Below are positions 1-10,375 of a stretch of DNA of 64,000 nucleotides, piece after piece; position 1 is the stretch's first letter, and each line of letters starts with the position of its first letter. Origin of the DNA: Curtobacterium oceanosedimentum (GTDB lineage: Bacteria; Actinomycetota; Actinomycetes; Actinomycetales; Microbacteriaceae). A program made the position numbers and the translations under genes. The notes under the pieces were generated by a model, which was not told the origin of the DNA, did not search any database, and saw nothing but the letters and a program-made list of their open reading frames with translations. The stretch spans positions 1 to 64,000 of the forward strand of contig NZ_JAIXIG010000015.1 in the NCBI RefSeq assembly GCF_020297365.1, given 5' to 3'.

Positions 1-814
1 GCTCGGGCACAGCCGGCGCCGGGGTCGAGGCCACCGCGCGCGCCGTGGCCTCGGGTCCGCCGTGGTGCTGCGGGACGGGCAGCGGGTGCTCGGACCGGTC
101 GACGTGCGGCAGGGACCGGAGCGATCGTTCCAGGTGCCACTGGGCGTAGGCCGCGACCACGCCGGAGGCCCGGGAACGCGTGCGCTCGTCCGTCGCGTCG
201 ACGCTCGCCCAGTCGCCGGCGAGCAGCGAGCCGAGCACGCCGAGGGTCGCCGGGTCGAGGCGCGGGGTCCCCGGCGGGGCGGCACGGTCGGCGACGACCC
301 CACCGAGCTGCACCACGAACGCGGAGTGCGGGCCGGGCTCCCCCGTCACGGCGCAGTCGCTGAACGAGGGCGCCCACCCGGCGATGCTCATGGCGCGGAG
401 CAGGTAGGAGTCGAGGGTCGCGCTGGAGTGGTGCTCCCCGCGGGACAACGACCGCAGGGCCCCGACGAGCAACAGGTACTGCTGCAGTCCGGCGTCGGCC
501 TCGCTCAGGCGGTCGGCGGTCTCGACCATCGCGCTGGCGGCCGTGTAGGCGCCGTAGTCGGCGACGATCTGGGCTCCGTAGGCACCGAGCGACTCGGCCT
601 GGGTGACGATGTCGAGCGACCGGCCCTCGTAGAACTGCGCGTCGACGACCATGAACGGTTCGAGCCGGCTACCGAACTTCGACGCGGTCCGCCGCACGCC
701 CTTGGCCACCGCGCGGATCTTGCCGTGCTGCCGCGAGAGCATCGTGACGATGCGGTCGGCCTCACCGAGCTTGTGGGTGCGCAACACGACGCACTCGTCC
801 CGGTACAGCGGCAT
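1..814 (-). CDS. recO: DNA repair protein RecO (partial, C-terminus off the window)
   Basis: RecO is a recombination mediator that loads RecA onto SSB-coated single-stranded DNA with RecR. Translating the minus strand from the ATG at 814 gives an open frame to base 1 (271 codons, no stop), beginning [20 protein letters not shown], the typical RecO OB-fold start. The helical C-terminal domain follows. The region that normally carries four zinc-binding cysteines reads [12 protein letters not shown] then GGVVADRAA, so only one Cys remains. A GATACT box at 821-826 lies 6 nt before the ATG, suggesting a leaderless transcript. The gene follows leuA on the same strand, beyond a strong hairpin. Confidence 0.9.
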   Translation of the reverse strand, partial: MPLYRDECVVLRTHKLGEADRIVTMLSRQHGKIRAVAKGVRRTASKFGSRLEPFMVVDAQFYEGRSLDIVTQAESLGAYGAQIVADYGAYTAASAMVETADRLSEADAGLQQYLLLVGALRSLSRGEHHSSATLDSYLLRAMSIAGWAPSFSDCAVTGEPGPHSAFVVQLGGVVADRAAPPGTPRLDPATLGVLGSLLAGDWASVDATDERTRSRASGVVAAYAQWHLERSLRSLPHVDRSEHPLPVPQHHGGPEATARAVASTPAPAVPE

Positions 815-915
815 GCCCCCAGTATCCCCCGCTCCGCCGACACCCGCGTGCGGGTCGGGCGGCTCGGGCGGCGGCTCGGGTTCGGTCGCTGCGACGAGAC
901 GCCGTCGTCTCCACA

Positions 916-979
916 CGACGCCGTGTGCTCGTCGAGACGCCGCGACTTCCGGCGGCGTCTCGACGACACGACGGCGTCG
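916..979. repeat. Family A inverted repeat, copy 1
   Basis: Two 28-nt arms (916-943 and 952-979) pair except for a 5-nt internal loop, around an 8-nt centre. Bases 948-983 are identical to 43111-43146, about 42 kb away, so this is a dispersed element rather than a local accident. It lies between leuA and recO and is followed 25-30 nt later by a family C hairpin, exactly as in the second copy. Function unknown. Confidence 0.8.
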
Positions 980-1007
980 TGCGTCAGGGGTGGAGGTGCG
1001 CACAGAC

Positions 1008-1046
1008 GGGAGGCGCGGTGCGGGACGGACCCGCACCGCGCCTCCC
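1008..1046 (-). terminator. Family C hairpin after leuA, likely terminator
   Basis: A perfect 17-bp stem (1008-1024 with 1030-1046) closes a 5-nt loop and lies 16 nt beyond the leuA stop. There is no U-tract, as is common for actinobacterial terminators. The stem belongs to the recurring GACGGGAGGC family seen after other genes in this window. Confidence 0.7.
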
Positions 1047-1061
1047 GGCCTGGTCGCGATC

Positions 1062-3286
<2,225 letters not shown>

Positions 3287-3334
3287 GACGGACGGGAGGC
3301 ACGGTGCCAGCTGACACCGGGCCTCCCGTCCGTC
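3287..3334 (-). terminator. Family C hairpin after the ABC permease gene
   Basis: A 14-bp stem (3287-3300 with 3321-3334) continues inward past one mismatch into CGGTG/CACCG around an 8-nt loop. It lies 24 nt beyond the permease stop and carries the GACGGACGGGAGGC arm shared by the family C hairpins at 20657, 43168 and 50848. Likely terminator. Confidence 0.7.
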
Positions 3335-3358
3335 ACGCGGTGCGCCCAGGGCGACGCG

Positions 3359-4759
3359 TCAGTCGACCGCGAGGGCCTCCGTCGGCGGGACGCGCATCGC
3401 GCGGCGGACCGGGGCGATGGTCGCGACCACGGCGAGCACGAGCGCGCCCACCACGACGATCGCGATCGTCAGGGGCGGCAGGACCGGCGTCACCGGGGCA
3501 CCGAGGGACCCGAGCAGCGTCTGCCCGCCGACCCAGCCGTACAGGACCCCGAGCACGAGCCCCGAGACGACCGCCGCGACGACCATCTGCACGGCCTCGG
3601 TGACGATCATGCGCCGGACCTGCGCCCCGGTGAGTCCGAGCACACGCAGGAGACCGAGTTCGCGGCGGCGCTGCAGGACGCCGAGCGCGAGGGCGTTCAC
3701 GACACCGACGGCGGCGATGACGGCCGAGAACCCGACGATGACGCTCACGACGGCGTTGACCTGGACGAAGAAGTCCCGCTGCTGCTCGAGCATCTCGGGC
3801 GTGGTCTGCCCGTCGCCCAGGCGCTGCAGCTGGGTCTCGAGCACCTGCTGCATGATGCCGAGCGCCACCGCGAACGTCACGAGCAGCGTCACGCCGATCA
3901 CCAGGCCGATCGTCGCCCGCGAGGACCGACCGGGTGCCCGCATTGCGTTGCGACCGGCGAGCAGGACCACGGGGTTGCCGGACCCGATCCGGCCGATGAG
4001 CTGCAGCACGGGCGGCATGACGACCGTCGCCCCGACGGCGACCCCGGCGAAGGAGACGAACCCGCCCAGGGCCGCCGGCAGCACCGCGACCGGGGACACG
4101 ACACTCGCCGCGAGCCCGAGGAACATGAGCACGGCACCGGCGGCCATGAGCACGATGGCCCAGACCTTGCGTGCCCGCCCGGACCGCACGTCGTCGTGGC
4201 TCGGCTCGACGCTGGACGACAGCGCCTCGAGCGGGGTGACGGTGAGGACGCGACGCGAGCCGACCGCGAACGCACCCCAGGTGGCGAGCACGACGGCCAC
4301 GACCGGCAGCACGAGCTCCCACGGCACCAGGGTGTAGTCGGTGTCGGGCAGGAATCCGTTGCCGCGGAGGACCAGGACGAAGAGCGCCGAGAGCCCCGTG
4401 CCGACGACGGCGCCGATGAGGCCGCCGAGCACACCGACCGCCAGGCCGGTCCGGGTGATCCGGGCGCGCAGGGCCGCCCCGGTGGCACCGACCAGCCGCT
4501 GCAGCGCGATGATCCGCGTCTGCCCGGCGATGAGGGTCGCGCAGGTGTTCGCGGTGACGATCGCACCGACGTACAGCGCGATGCCGAGGAACAGCCACCC
4601 GATCACGGACAGGATCGCCTTGACGGGCCCGAGATCGGCGAACCCGGTCGCGCCGAGCGCCTCGGCCACGATGCCGGGCGCGATGACGAGTGCGGAGCCG
4701 AACGTGGTGCCGAGCGCGGCGACGAGGACGGTGGGGGCGAACGAACGGATGCCGTTCAC
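3359..4759 (-). CDS. FtsX-like ABC transporter permease
   Basis: This 466-residue membrane protein is the permease of a MacB/LolD-type ABC transporter. It has a TM segment near the N-terminus, a MacB/FtsX permease domain with three TM segments (about 55-170), an internal membrane hairpin (about 210-280) and a second FtsX domain (about 290-460) with the typical RRRELGLLRVLGLTGAQVRR motif. The GTG start at 4759 overlaps the ATPase stop as GTGA, indicating translational coupling. Such transporters export or sense peptides, lipids or cell-envelope stressors. The adjacent two-component system suggests an inducible envelope-stress or antimicrobial-peptide response; the substrate is unknown. Confidence 0.85.
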   Translation of the reverse strand: MNGIRSFAPTVLVAALGTTFGSALVIAPGIVAEALGATGFADLGPVKAILSVIGWLFLGIALYVGAIVTANTCATLIAGQTRIIALQRLVGATGAALRARITRTGLAVGVLGGLIGAVVGTGLSALFVLVLRGNGFLPDTDYTLVPWELVLPVVAVVLATWGAFAVGSRRVLTVTPLEALSSSVEPSHDDVRSGRARKVWAIVLMAAGAVLMFLGLAASVVSPVAVLPAALGGFVSFAGVAVGATVVMPPVLQLIGRIGSGNPVVLLAGRNAMRAPGRSSRATIGLVIGVTLLVTFAVALGIMQQVLETQLQRLGDGQTTPEMLEQQRDFFVQVNAVVSVIVGFSAVIAAVGVVNALALGVLQRRRELGLLRVLGLTGAQVRRMIVTEAVQMVVAAVVSGLVLGVLYGWVGGQTLLGSLGAPVTPVLPPLTIAIVVVGALVLAVVATIAPVRRAMRVPPTEALAVD

Positions 4760-5508
4760 GCCGCGGCCTCCATCCCGAGCATCGTGGTGGAGATGGCGCC
4801 GGCGTCCATCGCGGGGCGGTCGGCGACGATCCGGCCGTCGGCGAGGAACAGGATGCGGTCGGCGTTCGCGGCCGCCACCGGGTCGTGCGTCACCATGACG
4901 ACGCTCTGGCCCCACTCCTGGACCGCACCACGCAGGATCGCGAGCACGTCGCGCCCGGTGCGGGAGTCGAGCGCCCCGGTGGGCTCGTCGGCGACGACCA
5001 CGGCCGGCCGCGAAGCGAGCGCGCGGGCGATGGCGACGCGCTGCTGCTGGCCCCCGGACAGCTGGTGCGGCCGGTGCGTCAGGCGGTTCCCGAGCCCGAG
5101 CATGTCGACCAGCCGGTCGATCCACGCCGTCTCGTCCCGCGACGGCTTGTGGCCGCCGAGCAGGAACGGCAGCCGAATGTTCTCGCTGACGTCCAGGGTC
5201 GGCACGAGGTTGAACGACTGGAAGACGAACCCGAGTCGCCGGCGGCGGAGCTCGGTGAGGTCCTTGTCGCCGAGGCTCGTGATGTCGACACCGTCGATGT
5301 GGATGCGTCCGGACGACACGGCGTCGAGTCCCGCGGCGACGTGCATGAGCGTCGACTTGCCGGACCCCGAGGGCCCCATCACCGCGGTGAACTCCCCCGC
5401 GCCGATGTCGACGCTGACGTCGTCGAGCGCCGTCACACGACGGGCGGCGTCGCCGTAGTGCTTGGAGACGTGGTCGAGGCGGATGATCGGAGCGTGGCTG
5501 CTGGTCAT
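4756..5508 (-). CDS. ABC transporter ATP-binding protein, LolD/MacB type
   Basis: This 250-residue ATPase has Walker [10 protein letters not shown] (near 46-54), Q-loop FVFQSFNLVP, signature LSGGQQQR and Walker B VVVADEP followed by TGALDS. These are hallmarks of the family that pairs with FtsX-like permeases, and its stop overlaps the permease start. The ATG at 5508 has no Shine-Dalgarno sequence, but CATCGT at 5515-5520 lies 6 nt upstream, suggesting a leaderless mRNA with its own promoter downstream of the response regulator gene. Confidence 0.9.
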   Translation of the reverse strand: MTSSHAPIIRLDHVSKHYGDAARRVTALDDVSVDIGAGEFTAVMGPSGSGKSTLMHVAAGLDAVSSGRIHIDGVDITSLGDKDLTELRRRRLGFVFQSFNLVPTLDVSENIRLPFLLGGHKPSRDETAWIDRLVDMLGLGNRLTHRPHQLSGGQQQRVAIARALASRPAVVVADEPTGALDSRTGRDVLAILRGAVQEWGQSVVMVTHDPVAAANADRILFLADGRIVADRPAMDAGAISTTMLGMEAAA

Positions 5509-5514
5509 GCATCC

Positions 5515-5545
5515 ACGATGACGGCCAGGAGGCCCGCCCCGCGTC
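5515..5545 (-). promoter_or_regulatory. Putative ABC operon promoter with shared 18-mer
   Basis: A CATCGT -10 (5515-5520) is preceded after 7 nt by the 18-mer GACGCGGGGCGGGCCTCC (5528-5545, minus strand). The same 18-mer lies 7 nt before the TATCGT box of leuS (29613-29630). The identical register suggests a shared promoter element. Confidence 0.4.
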
Positions 5546-5596
5546 GATCCCGCGGCTCCTGTGGATCGTCCGGTCGGCTCGGTTCCGTGTGGAGGG

Positions 5597-5614
5597 GTCA
5601 TCCCTCCGGATGAC
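5597..5614. promoter_or_regulatory. Operator-like palindrome GTCATCC-N4-GGATGAC
   Basis: A perfect 7-bp inverted repeat with a 4-nt spacer lies in the 143-bp gap between the response regulator and the ABC ATPase, about 90 bp upstream of the ATPase start. Outer CGGTTC and GAACCG arms flank it. NarL/LuxR-type regulators bind short inverted repeats, so this is a candidate binding site for the neighbouring response regulator. Confidence 0.45.
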
Positions 5615-5651
5615 GCCGAACCGCGCACCCGGAACCGTCGGGCGCGCCGGG

Positions 5652-6341
5652 TCAGTCGCCCTTCGTGACCAGTCCGTGCTCGTGCGCGAACACGACGAGC
5701 CGCACACGGTCCCGGAGCTCGAGCTTCGTGAGCACCCGCGAGATGTGCGTCTTCACCGTCGCCTCGCTGACGTACTCGTGCTGCGCGATCTCGCTGTTGC
5801 TGAACCCGCGGGCCGCCAGGTCGAAGATCTCCCGCTCGCGGGGTGTGAGGTCCGCGAAGGCCGGCGGCACCGCGGCGGCACGGCCGACCGAGTCGTCGTA
5901 GCGCCGCAGGAGCTCCCGCGTGGCCGATGCTGCGAACACCGCGGTGCCGGCGTGCACCGTCCGGACCGCCGCGAGCAGGAACTCGGGGTCGGCGTCCTTC
6001 AGCACGAAGCCGCTCGCACCGGCACGGATCGCCTTCGCAGCCGCCTCGTCGAAGTCGAACGTCGTCAGGACGAGGACCTTCGCGCCGTCCGCACCGGACT
6101 GCTCGACGATGCGGCCGGTGGCGGTGATGCCGTCCATGACGGGCATGCGGACGTCCATCAGCACGACGTCCGGTCGCGTCCGACGGACGAGTTCGACGCC
6201 CTCGGCGCCGTCCCCGGCCTCGCCGACGAACTGCAGGTCGGGCTGCGAGTCGATGAGCATCCGGATGCCGGTGCGGAAGAGCGCCTGGTCGTCGACGAGG
6301 GCGACGCGGATCGGCTGGTCGGACGGCGGGGTCGTGGTCAT
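5652..6341 (-). CDS. Two-component response regulator, NarL/LuxR family
   Basis: This 229-residue regulator has an N-terminal receiver domain (about 10-130) with the acidic pocket LVDD, phosphoacceptor Asp in VVLMDVRMPVMDG and the conserved Lys in FVLKDADP. A C-terminal LuxR helix-turn-helix (about 160-225) carries LTPREREIFDLAARGFSNSEIA. The start ATG overlaps the histidine kinase stop (ATGA), so the pair is coupled. Its likely target is the ABC transporter operon immediately downstream. Confidence 0.93.
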   Translation of the reverse strand: MTTTPPSDQPIRVALVDDQALFRTGIRMLIDSQPDLQFVGEAGDGAEGVELVRRTRPDVVLMDVRMPVMDGITATGRIVEQSGADGAKVLVLTTFDFDEAAAKAIRAGASGFVLKDADPEFLLAAVRTVHAGTAVFAASATRELLRRYDDSVGRAAAVPPAFADLTPREREIFDLAARGFSNSEIAQHEYVSEATVKTHISRVLTKLELRDRVRLVVFAHEHGLVTKGD

Positions 6342-7687
6342 CGGGCGGTTCGCTCCTGCTCGGTCTGGGTGATTCGGCCACGGGGCACCTGGCCGCTGGC
6401 CGGGACGGCGGGCATGCGCACGGCGACCTCGAAGTCGTCGCCGCGCGCTCCGGCCGTCATCGTGCCGCCGGTCATGACGGCACGCTCCCGCATGCCGACG
6501 AGCCCGTGGCCCGTGCCCGGCCCGGATGACCCGTCGTCGGCACGGCGGTTCACGACGGCGATCTCGACGGTGTCCGGACGGTAGGTCAGGGCGGCGCGGA
6601 CCGGGCTGCCCGGTTCGCCGTGCTTGTACGCGTTCGTCAGGCTCTCCTGCACGATCCGGTACACGGCGAGCTGCGTCGTCGTCGGCAGGCCGGAGGGGTC
6701 GCCCTCGCGCTCCACGTGGACGTCGAGGCCGAGCTGCCGCATGTCGGCGATCAGGCGGTCGATGTCGTCGATCTCGGGCGTCGGCACGGTCCCCTGCTCG
6801 TGCCGGAGCGCACCGAGCAGCTCGCGCACGTCGCCCAGGGCGCGTCGCGCCGTCGCGGAGATCGTGCTGAGGGCCTGGTCGGCGACCGCCGGGTCGGCCT
6901 TGAGCGCGTACCGTGCGCCGTCGGACTGCGCGATGACCACCGCGAGCGAGTGCGCGACGATGTCGTGCATGTCCCGGGCGATGCGCACGCGCTCCTGCTC
7001 GACCGCGACGGCGCGGTCGGCCCGCGCGGCGTCGCGCTCGGCCAGCAGCTGGGCCTCGCGGCTCATGCTCGCCGCCCGTCGGGTGCGGACCACGAGGCCG
7101 GCGAGCCACGGCAGGAGCAGCAGCATCAGGACGACCGCGAAGTACGACACGGTGACCTGCACGGCCTCTTGCGCGGGGGTCGACGCGGTCTCGAAGGTCA
7201 GCCGGTTCCGGTAGTCGTCGATCCCGATGTACAGCGCCGCCGTGACCGAGCCGACGATCGCGGAGACGAGCCCGGCCAGCCGCACGCGTCGGCTGCCGTA
7301 CGCGCTCGTGGTGAACATGACGCCGGCGATGAAGGCGTTCGACAGGTCGGGCTCCTGCCCGGTGGCCATCTGGAACACCGCGAACGTCCACGCCACCGTC
7401 AGGGCGAGCGCCGGCGACAGTCGACGGAGGGCCAGCGCGGCGGTCATCCCGACCACGGTGACGATCGCGAGCGGGCTGTCGAGCCCCCGGGCGCCGGCGA
7501 CCAGCACGAGTCCGCCGAGCAGCACGGCGATCACGAGGTCGGTGAGCACCTGCGCGCGCATCATGGGTCGGAACACCCGTCCACGGTACGGGGCGTGGTC
7601 GGTCGTCGCGTCCGCCGCCCGGATGACCCTCGTCGCGCCCGACGCCGGGTCGTCAGAAGCCGAGGCGTCCGAGCTGCTTCGGGTCAC
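6338..7687 (-). CDS. Sensor histidine kinase, NarL-partner (HisKA_3) type
   Basis: This 449-residue membrane kinase has several TM segments in residues about 45-195, a coiled region, a HisKA_3 dimerisation/phosphoacceptor helix with RIARDMHDIVAHSLAVV and a C-terminal HATPase with NAYKHGEPG and GLVGMRER. I chose the GTG at 7687 because AAGGAG sits 7 nt upstream, even though this overlaps the era 3' end by 35 bp. The internal Met pair near 7564 lacks a Shine-Dalgarno sequence. The stimulus is unknown. Confidence 0.88.
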   Translation of the reverse strand: MTRSSSDASASDDPASGATRVIRAADATTDHAPYRGRVFRPMMRAQVLTDLVIAVLLGGLVLVAGARGLDSPLAIVTVVGMTAALALRRLSPALALTVAWTFAVFQMATGQEPDLSNAFIAGVMFTTSAYGSRRVRLAGLVSAIVGSVTAALYIGIDDYRNRLTFETASTPAQEAVQVTVSYFAVVLMLLLLPWLAGLVVRTRRAASMSREAQLLAERDAARADRAVAVEQERVRIARDMHDIVAHSLAVVIAQSDGARYALKADPAVADQALSTISATARRALGDVRELLGALRHEQGTVPTPEIDDIDRLIADMRQLGLDVHVEREGDPSGLPTTTQLAVYRIVQESLTNAYKHGEPGSPVRAALTYRPDTVEIAVVNRRADDGSSGPGTGHGLVGMRERAVMTGGTMTAGARGDDFEVAVRMPAVPASGQVPRGRITQTEQERTAR

Positions 7688-8591
7688 GTTGCCACTCCTT
7701 GGCGACCTTCACGCGGATGTTGAGGTAGACGTGCCGACCGCCGAGCAGCGACTCGATCTCGGTCCGTGCCCGCGAGCCGACGTCCTTCAGGCGCTCCCCC
7801 TTGCGGCCGATCACGATCGCCTTCTGGCTGTCGCGCTCGACGAACAGGTTCGCGAAGATGCGCAGCGGGCCGTCCGGGTCGTCGTCCTCGTCGGGTTCGA
7901 CGACGTCCTCGATGACGACGGCGAGCGAGTGCGGCAGCTCGTCGCGGACGCCCTCGAGCGCGGCCTCGCGGATGAGCTCGCCGATGCGCTCCTCGTCGGT
8001 CTCCTCGGTCACGGCGCTCGAGTCGTAGAGCTGCGGCGACTCGGGCAGCAGGGAGGTGATGACACCGAGGAGGTCCTCGAGCTGCATGCCCTTCGTGCCG
8101 GACGTCGGCACCACGGCGTCCCAGTCGCGCAGCTTCGACACGGCCAGCAGCTGCTCGCCGACGCCGTCCTTCGACGTCCGGTCGATCTTCGTGACGATGG
8201 CGATCTTCTTCGCCCGCGGGTACTGGTCGAGCGTGTCGTTGATGAAGCGGTCGCCCGGACCGACCGGCTCGTTCGCCGGGACGCAGAAGCCGATCACGTC
8301 GACGTCGCCGAGCGTGGACTGCACCAGGTCGTTGAGCCGCTCGCCGAGCAGCGTGCGGGGCCGGTGGACGCCGGGGGTGTCGACGATGATGACCTGGCCG
8401 TCGGGCCGGTGCACGATCCCGCGGATGGCGCGGCGGGTGGTCTGCGGCTTCGACGAAGTGATCGCGACCTTCTCGCCGACGAGCGCGTTCGTCAGCGTGG
8501 ACTTGCCCACGTTCGGGCGCCCGACGAACGAGACGAAGCCCGCGCGGTAGGGCTCGGCGGGGGTCACCTGGGCGGTGTCGGCGTCGGTCAT
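7653..8591 (-). CDS. era: GTPase Era
   Basis: Era is a GTPase that binds the 3' end of 16S rRNA and helps mature the 30S subunit. The 312-residue protein has G1 GRPNVGKST, G3 DTPGVH, G4 TKID and a C-terminal KH domain with VIGRKGERLKDVG. Its ATG overlaps the stop of the CNNM-family gene (ATGA). Its 3' end hosts the ribosome-binding site and start of the histidine kinase. Confidence 0.97.
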   Translation of the reverse strand: MTDADTAQVTPAEPYRAGFVSFVGRPNVGKSTLTNALVGEKVAITSSKPQTTRRAIRGIVHRPDGQVIIVDTPGVHRPRTLLGERLNDLVQSTLGDVDVIGFCVPANEPVGPGDRFINDTLDQYPRAKKIAIVTKIDRTSKDGVGEQLLAVSKLRDWDAVVPTSGTKGMQLEDLLGVITSLLPESPQLYDSSAVTEETDEERIGELIREAALEGVRDELPHSLAVVIEDVVEPDEDDDPDGPLRIFANLFVERDSQKAIVIGRKGERLKDVGSRARTEIESLLGGRHVYLNIRVKVAKEWQRDPKQLGRLGF

Positions 8592-9910
8592 GCGTGCTGG
8601 GTTCCCGTCGTGGAGTGGTCGGCGTCGTCGAAGGCGTCCTCGACGTCCGCGAGCGCGTGGGTGCGCTCGGCGAGCACGGTGATGAGGTGGCGGCGTTTGC
8701 CCTCGACACGGTCGGCGGTGAGCACCACGCCGGACACGGTCACGGTGTCGCCGGAGACGGCGAGGTGCCCGAGTTCCTTGGTGAGCAGGCCGCCCGCGGT
8801 GTCGACGTCGTCGTCGTCGAGCTCGATGCCGAACAGGTCGCCGAGTTCGTCGATCGGCAGTCGGGCGGAGATGCGCCACACCCCGGTCTCGACCTCGACC
8901 CGGTCGACCACCGCGCGGTCGTACTCGTCGGAGATGTCCCCGACGAGCTCCTCGATGAGGTCCTCCATCGTCACGAGCCCGGCGACGCCGCCGTACTCGT
9001 CGACCACCAGGACCAGGTGGTTCTTGGCGACCTGCATGTGCCGGAGGGTGTCGTCGGCGGCCTTCGACTCCGGCACGAACTCGGCCGGGCGCAGCAGCGC
9101 GGTGACCGGTTCGGCACCGGCGCCCGGTCGCTCGTAGAGCGCACGGGCGACGTCGCGGAGGTACAGGACGCCGAGGACGTCGTCGCTGTCCTTGCCGGTC
9201 ACCGGCATCCGCGACACCCCGGCGGCGAGGAAGCGCTCCATGCCGGCGGCGAGCGTGTCGGTGCCGTCGACGGTCAGCATGTCCGTGCGGGGCACCATGA
9301 CCTCACGCACGAGCGTGTCGCTGAACTCGAACACCGAGTGGATGAGGTCGCGGTCCTCGTCCTCGAGCACGTTGCTCTCGGTGGCCTCGTCGACCAGGGA
9401 GAGCAACTGCTCCTCACTGGAGACGGTGGACGCGCTCCGCCCACGGCCGGGTGTCACCCGGTCGCCGATGCGGACGAGCAGGCCGGCGAGCGGTCCGAGC
9501 ACGATCCGGACGGCGCGGACGAGCCCGCCCGTCGCGCCGAGCAGCCGTTCCGCGTGTGCCCGGCCGACGCTGCGCGGGCTGGACCCGACGAGCACGAAGG
9601 ACACCGCGGTCATGATCGCCGCGGACAGGACGAGCGCGAGCCACCAGCTGTCGAAGGCGCGGACGAGGGCGATCGTGACGAGCACGGCGGCTGCCGTCTC
9701 CGCCAGCACCCGGAAGAAGTTCAGGGCGTTGACGTGTGCACCGACGTCGTCGGCGATCGCCTCGATGGCGCGCCGGCGCTTGTTGCCCCGTGCGATCTCC
9801 TCGAGGTCGGCCCGGGACACGACGGACAGCGCGGCGTCGCTTGCGGCGAGCAGCCCGCCGAGCACGACGAGCACCAGTGCCACCGCGAGGAGTCCGGCGA
9901 CGACGACCAT
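8588..9910 (-). CDS. CNNM/CorC-family membrane protein with CBS domains
   Basis: This 440-residue protein has an N-terminal DUF21/CNNM transmembrane domain (about 1-130), a pair of CBS domains (about 190-325, including MVPRTDML and VDEYGGVAGLVTMEDLIEE) and a C-terminal CorC_HlyC domain (about 340-420). Older annotation calls it hemolysin; current knowledge links the family to Mg2+ or Co2+ transport. It sits in the conserved ybeY-CNNM-era order, with a 3-nt gap to ybeY. The transported ion is inferred from family only. Confidence 0.9.
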   Translation of the reverse strand: MVVVAGLLAVALVLVVLGGLLAASDAALSVVSRADLEEIARGNKRRRAIEAIADDVGAHVNALNFFRVLAETAAAVLVTIALVRAFDSWWLALVLSAAIMTAVSFVLVGSSPRSVGRAHAERLLGATGGLVRAVRIVLGPLAGLLVRIGDRVTPGRGRSASTVSSEEQLLSLVDEATESNVLEDEDRDLIHSVFEFSDTLVREVMVPRTDMLTVDGTDTLAAGMERFLAAGVSRMPVTGKDSDDVLGVLYLRDVARALYERPGAGAEPVTALLRPAEFVPESKAADDTLRHMQVAKNHLVLVVDEYGGVAGLVTMEDLIEELVGDISDEYDRAVVDRVEVETGVWRISARLPIDELGDLFGIELDDDDVDTAGGLLTKELGHLAVSGDTVTVSGVVLTADRVEGKRRHLITVLAERTHALADVEDAFDDADHSTTGTQHA

Positions 9911-9913
9911 GCG

Positions 9914-10375
9914 CTACCGCCCTCGGTGCTGCGCCGCGAAGGCGGTCAGGATCTCGCCCTGCAGCCCGAACATCTCGGCCTTCTCGTCGGGTTCGGCGTG
10001 GTCGAACCCGAGCAGGTGCAGGATCCCGTGGCAGGTGAGCAGCAGCATCTCGTCGGTGCTCGAGTGCCCGGCGGTCTTCGCCTGCTCCACGGCCACCTGC
10101 GGGCAGAGCACGATGTCGCCCAGCAGGCCGGCGGGGGTCGGGTCGTCCTCGGTGCCGGGCCGGAGCTCGTCCATCGGGAAGCTCAGCACGTCGGTCGGAC
10201 CGGGCTCGTCCATCCACCGCACGTGCAGCTGCTCCATCGCGCCCTCGTCCACCAGGACGATCGCGAGTTCCGCGTCGGCGTGCACGTGCATCGCGTCGAG
10301 CGCGAACGCAGCGAGGCGCTGGATCGCGGCCTCGTCCACCTCGACGCCGGACTCGTTGTTGAGCTCGATGCTCAC
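9914..10375 (-). CDS. ybeY: Endoribonuclease YbeY
   Basis: YbeY is a zinc-dependent single-strand endoribonuclease for 16S rRNA 3'-end maturation and ribosome quality control. The 153-residue protein carries the diagnostic metal motif [11 protein letters not shown] (near 113-123) and the upstream DVLSFPMD. Its ATG overlaps the phoH stop (ATGA), giving tight coupling. Confidence 0.96.
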   Translation of the reverse strand: MSIELNNESGVEVDEAAIQRLAAFALDAMHVHADAELAIVLVDEGAMEQLHVRWMDEPGPTDVLSFPMDELRPGTEDDPTPAGLLGDIVLCPQVAVEQAKTAGHSSTDEMLLLTCHGILHLLGFDHAEPDEKAEMFGLQGEILTAFAAQHRGR

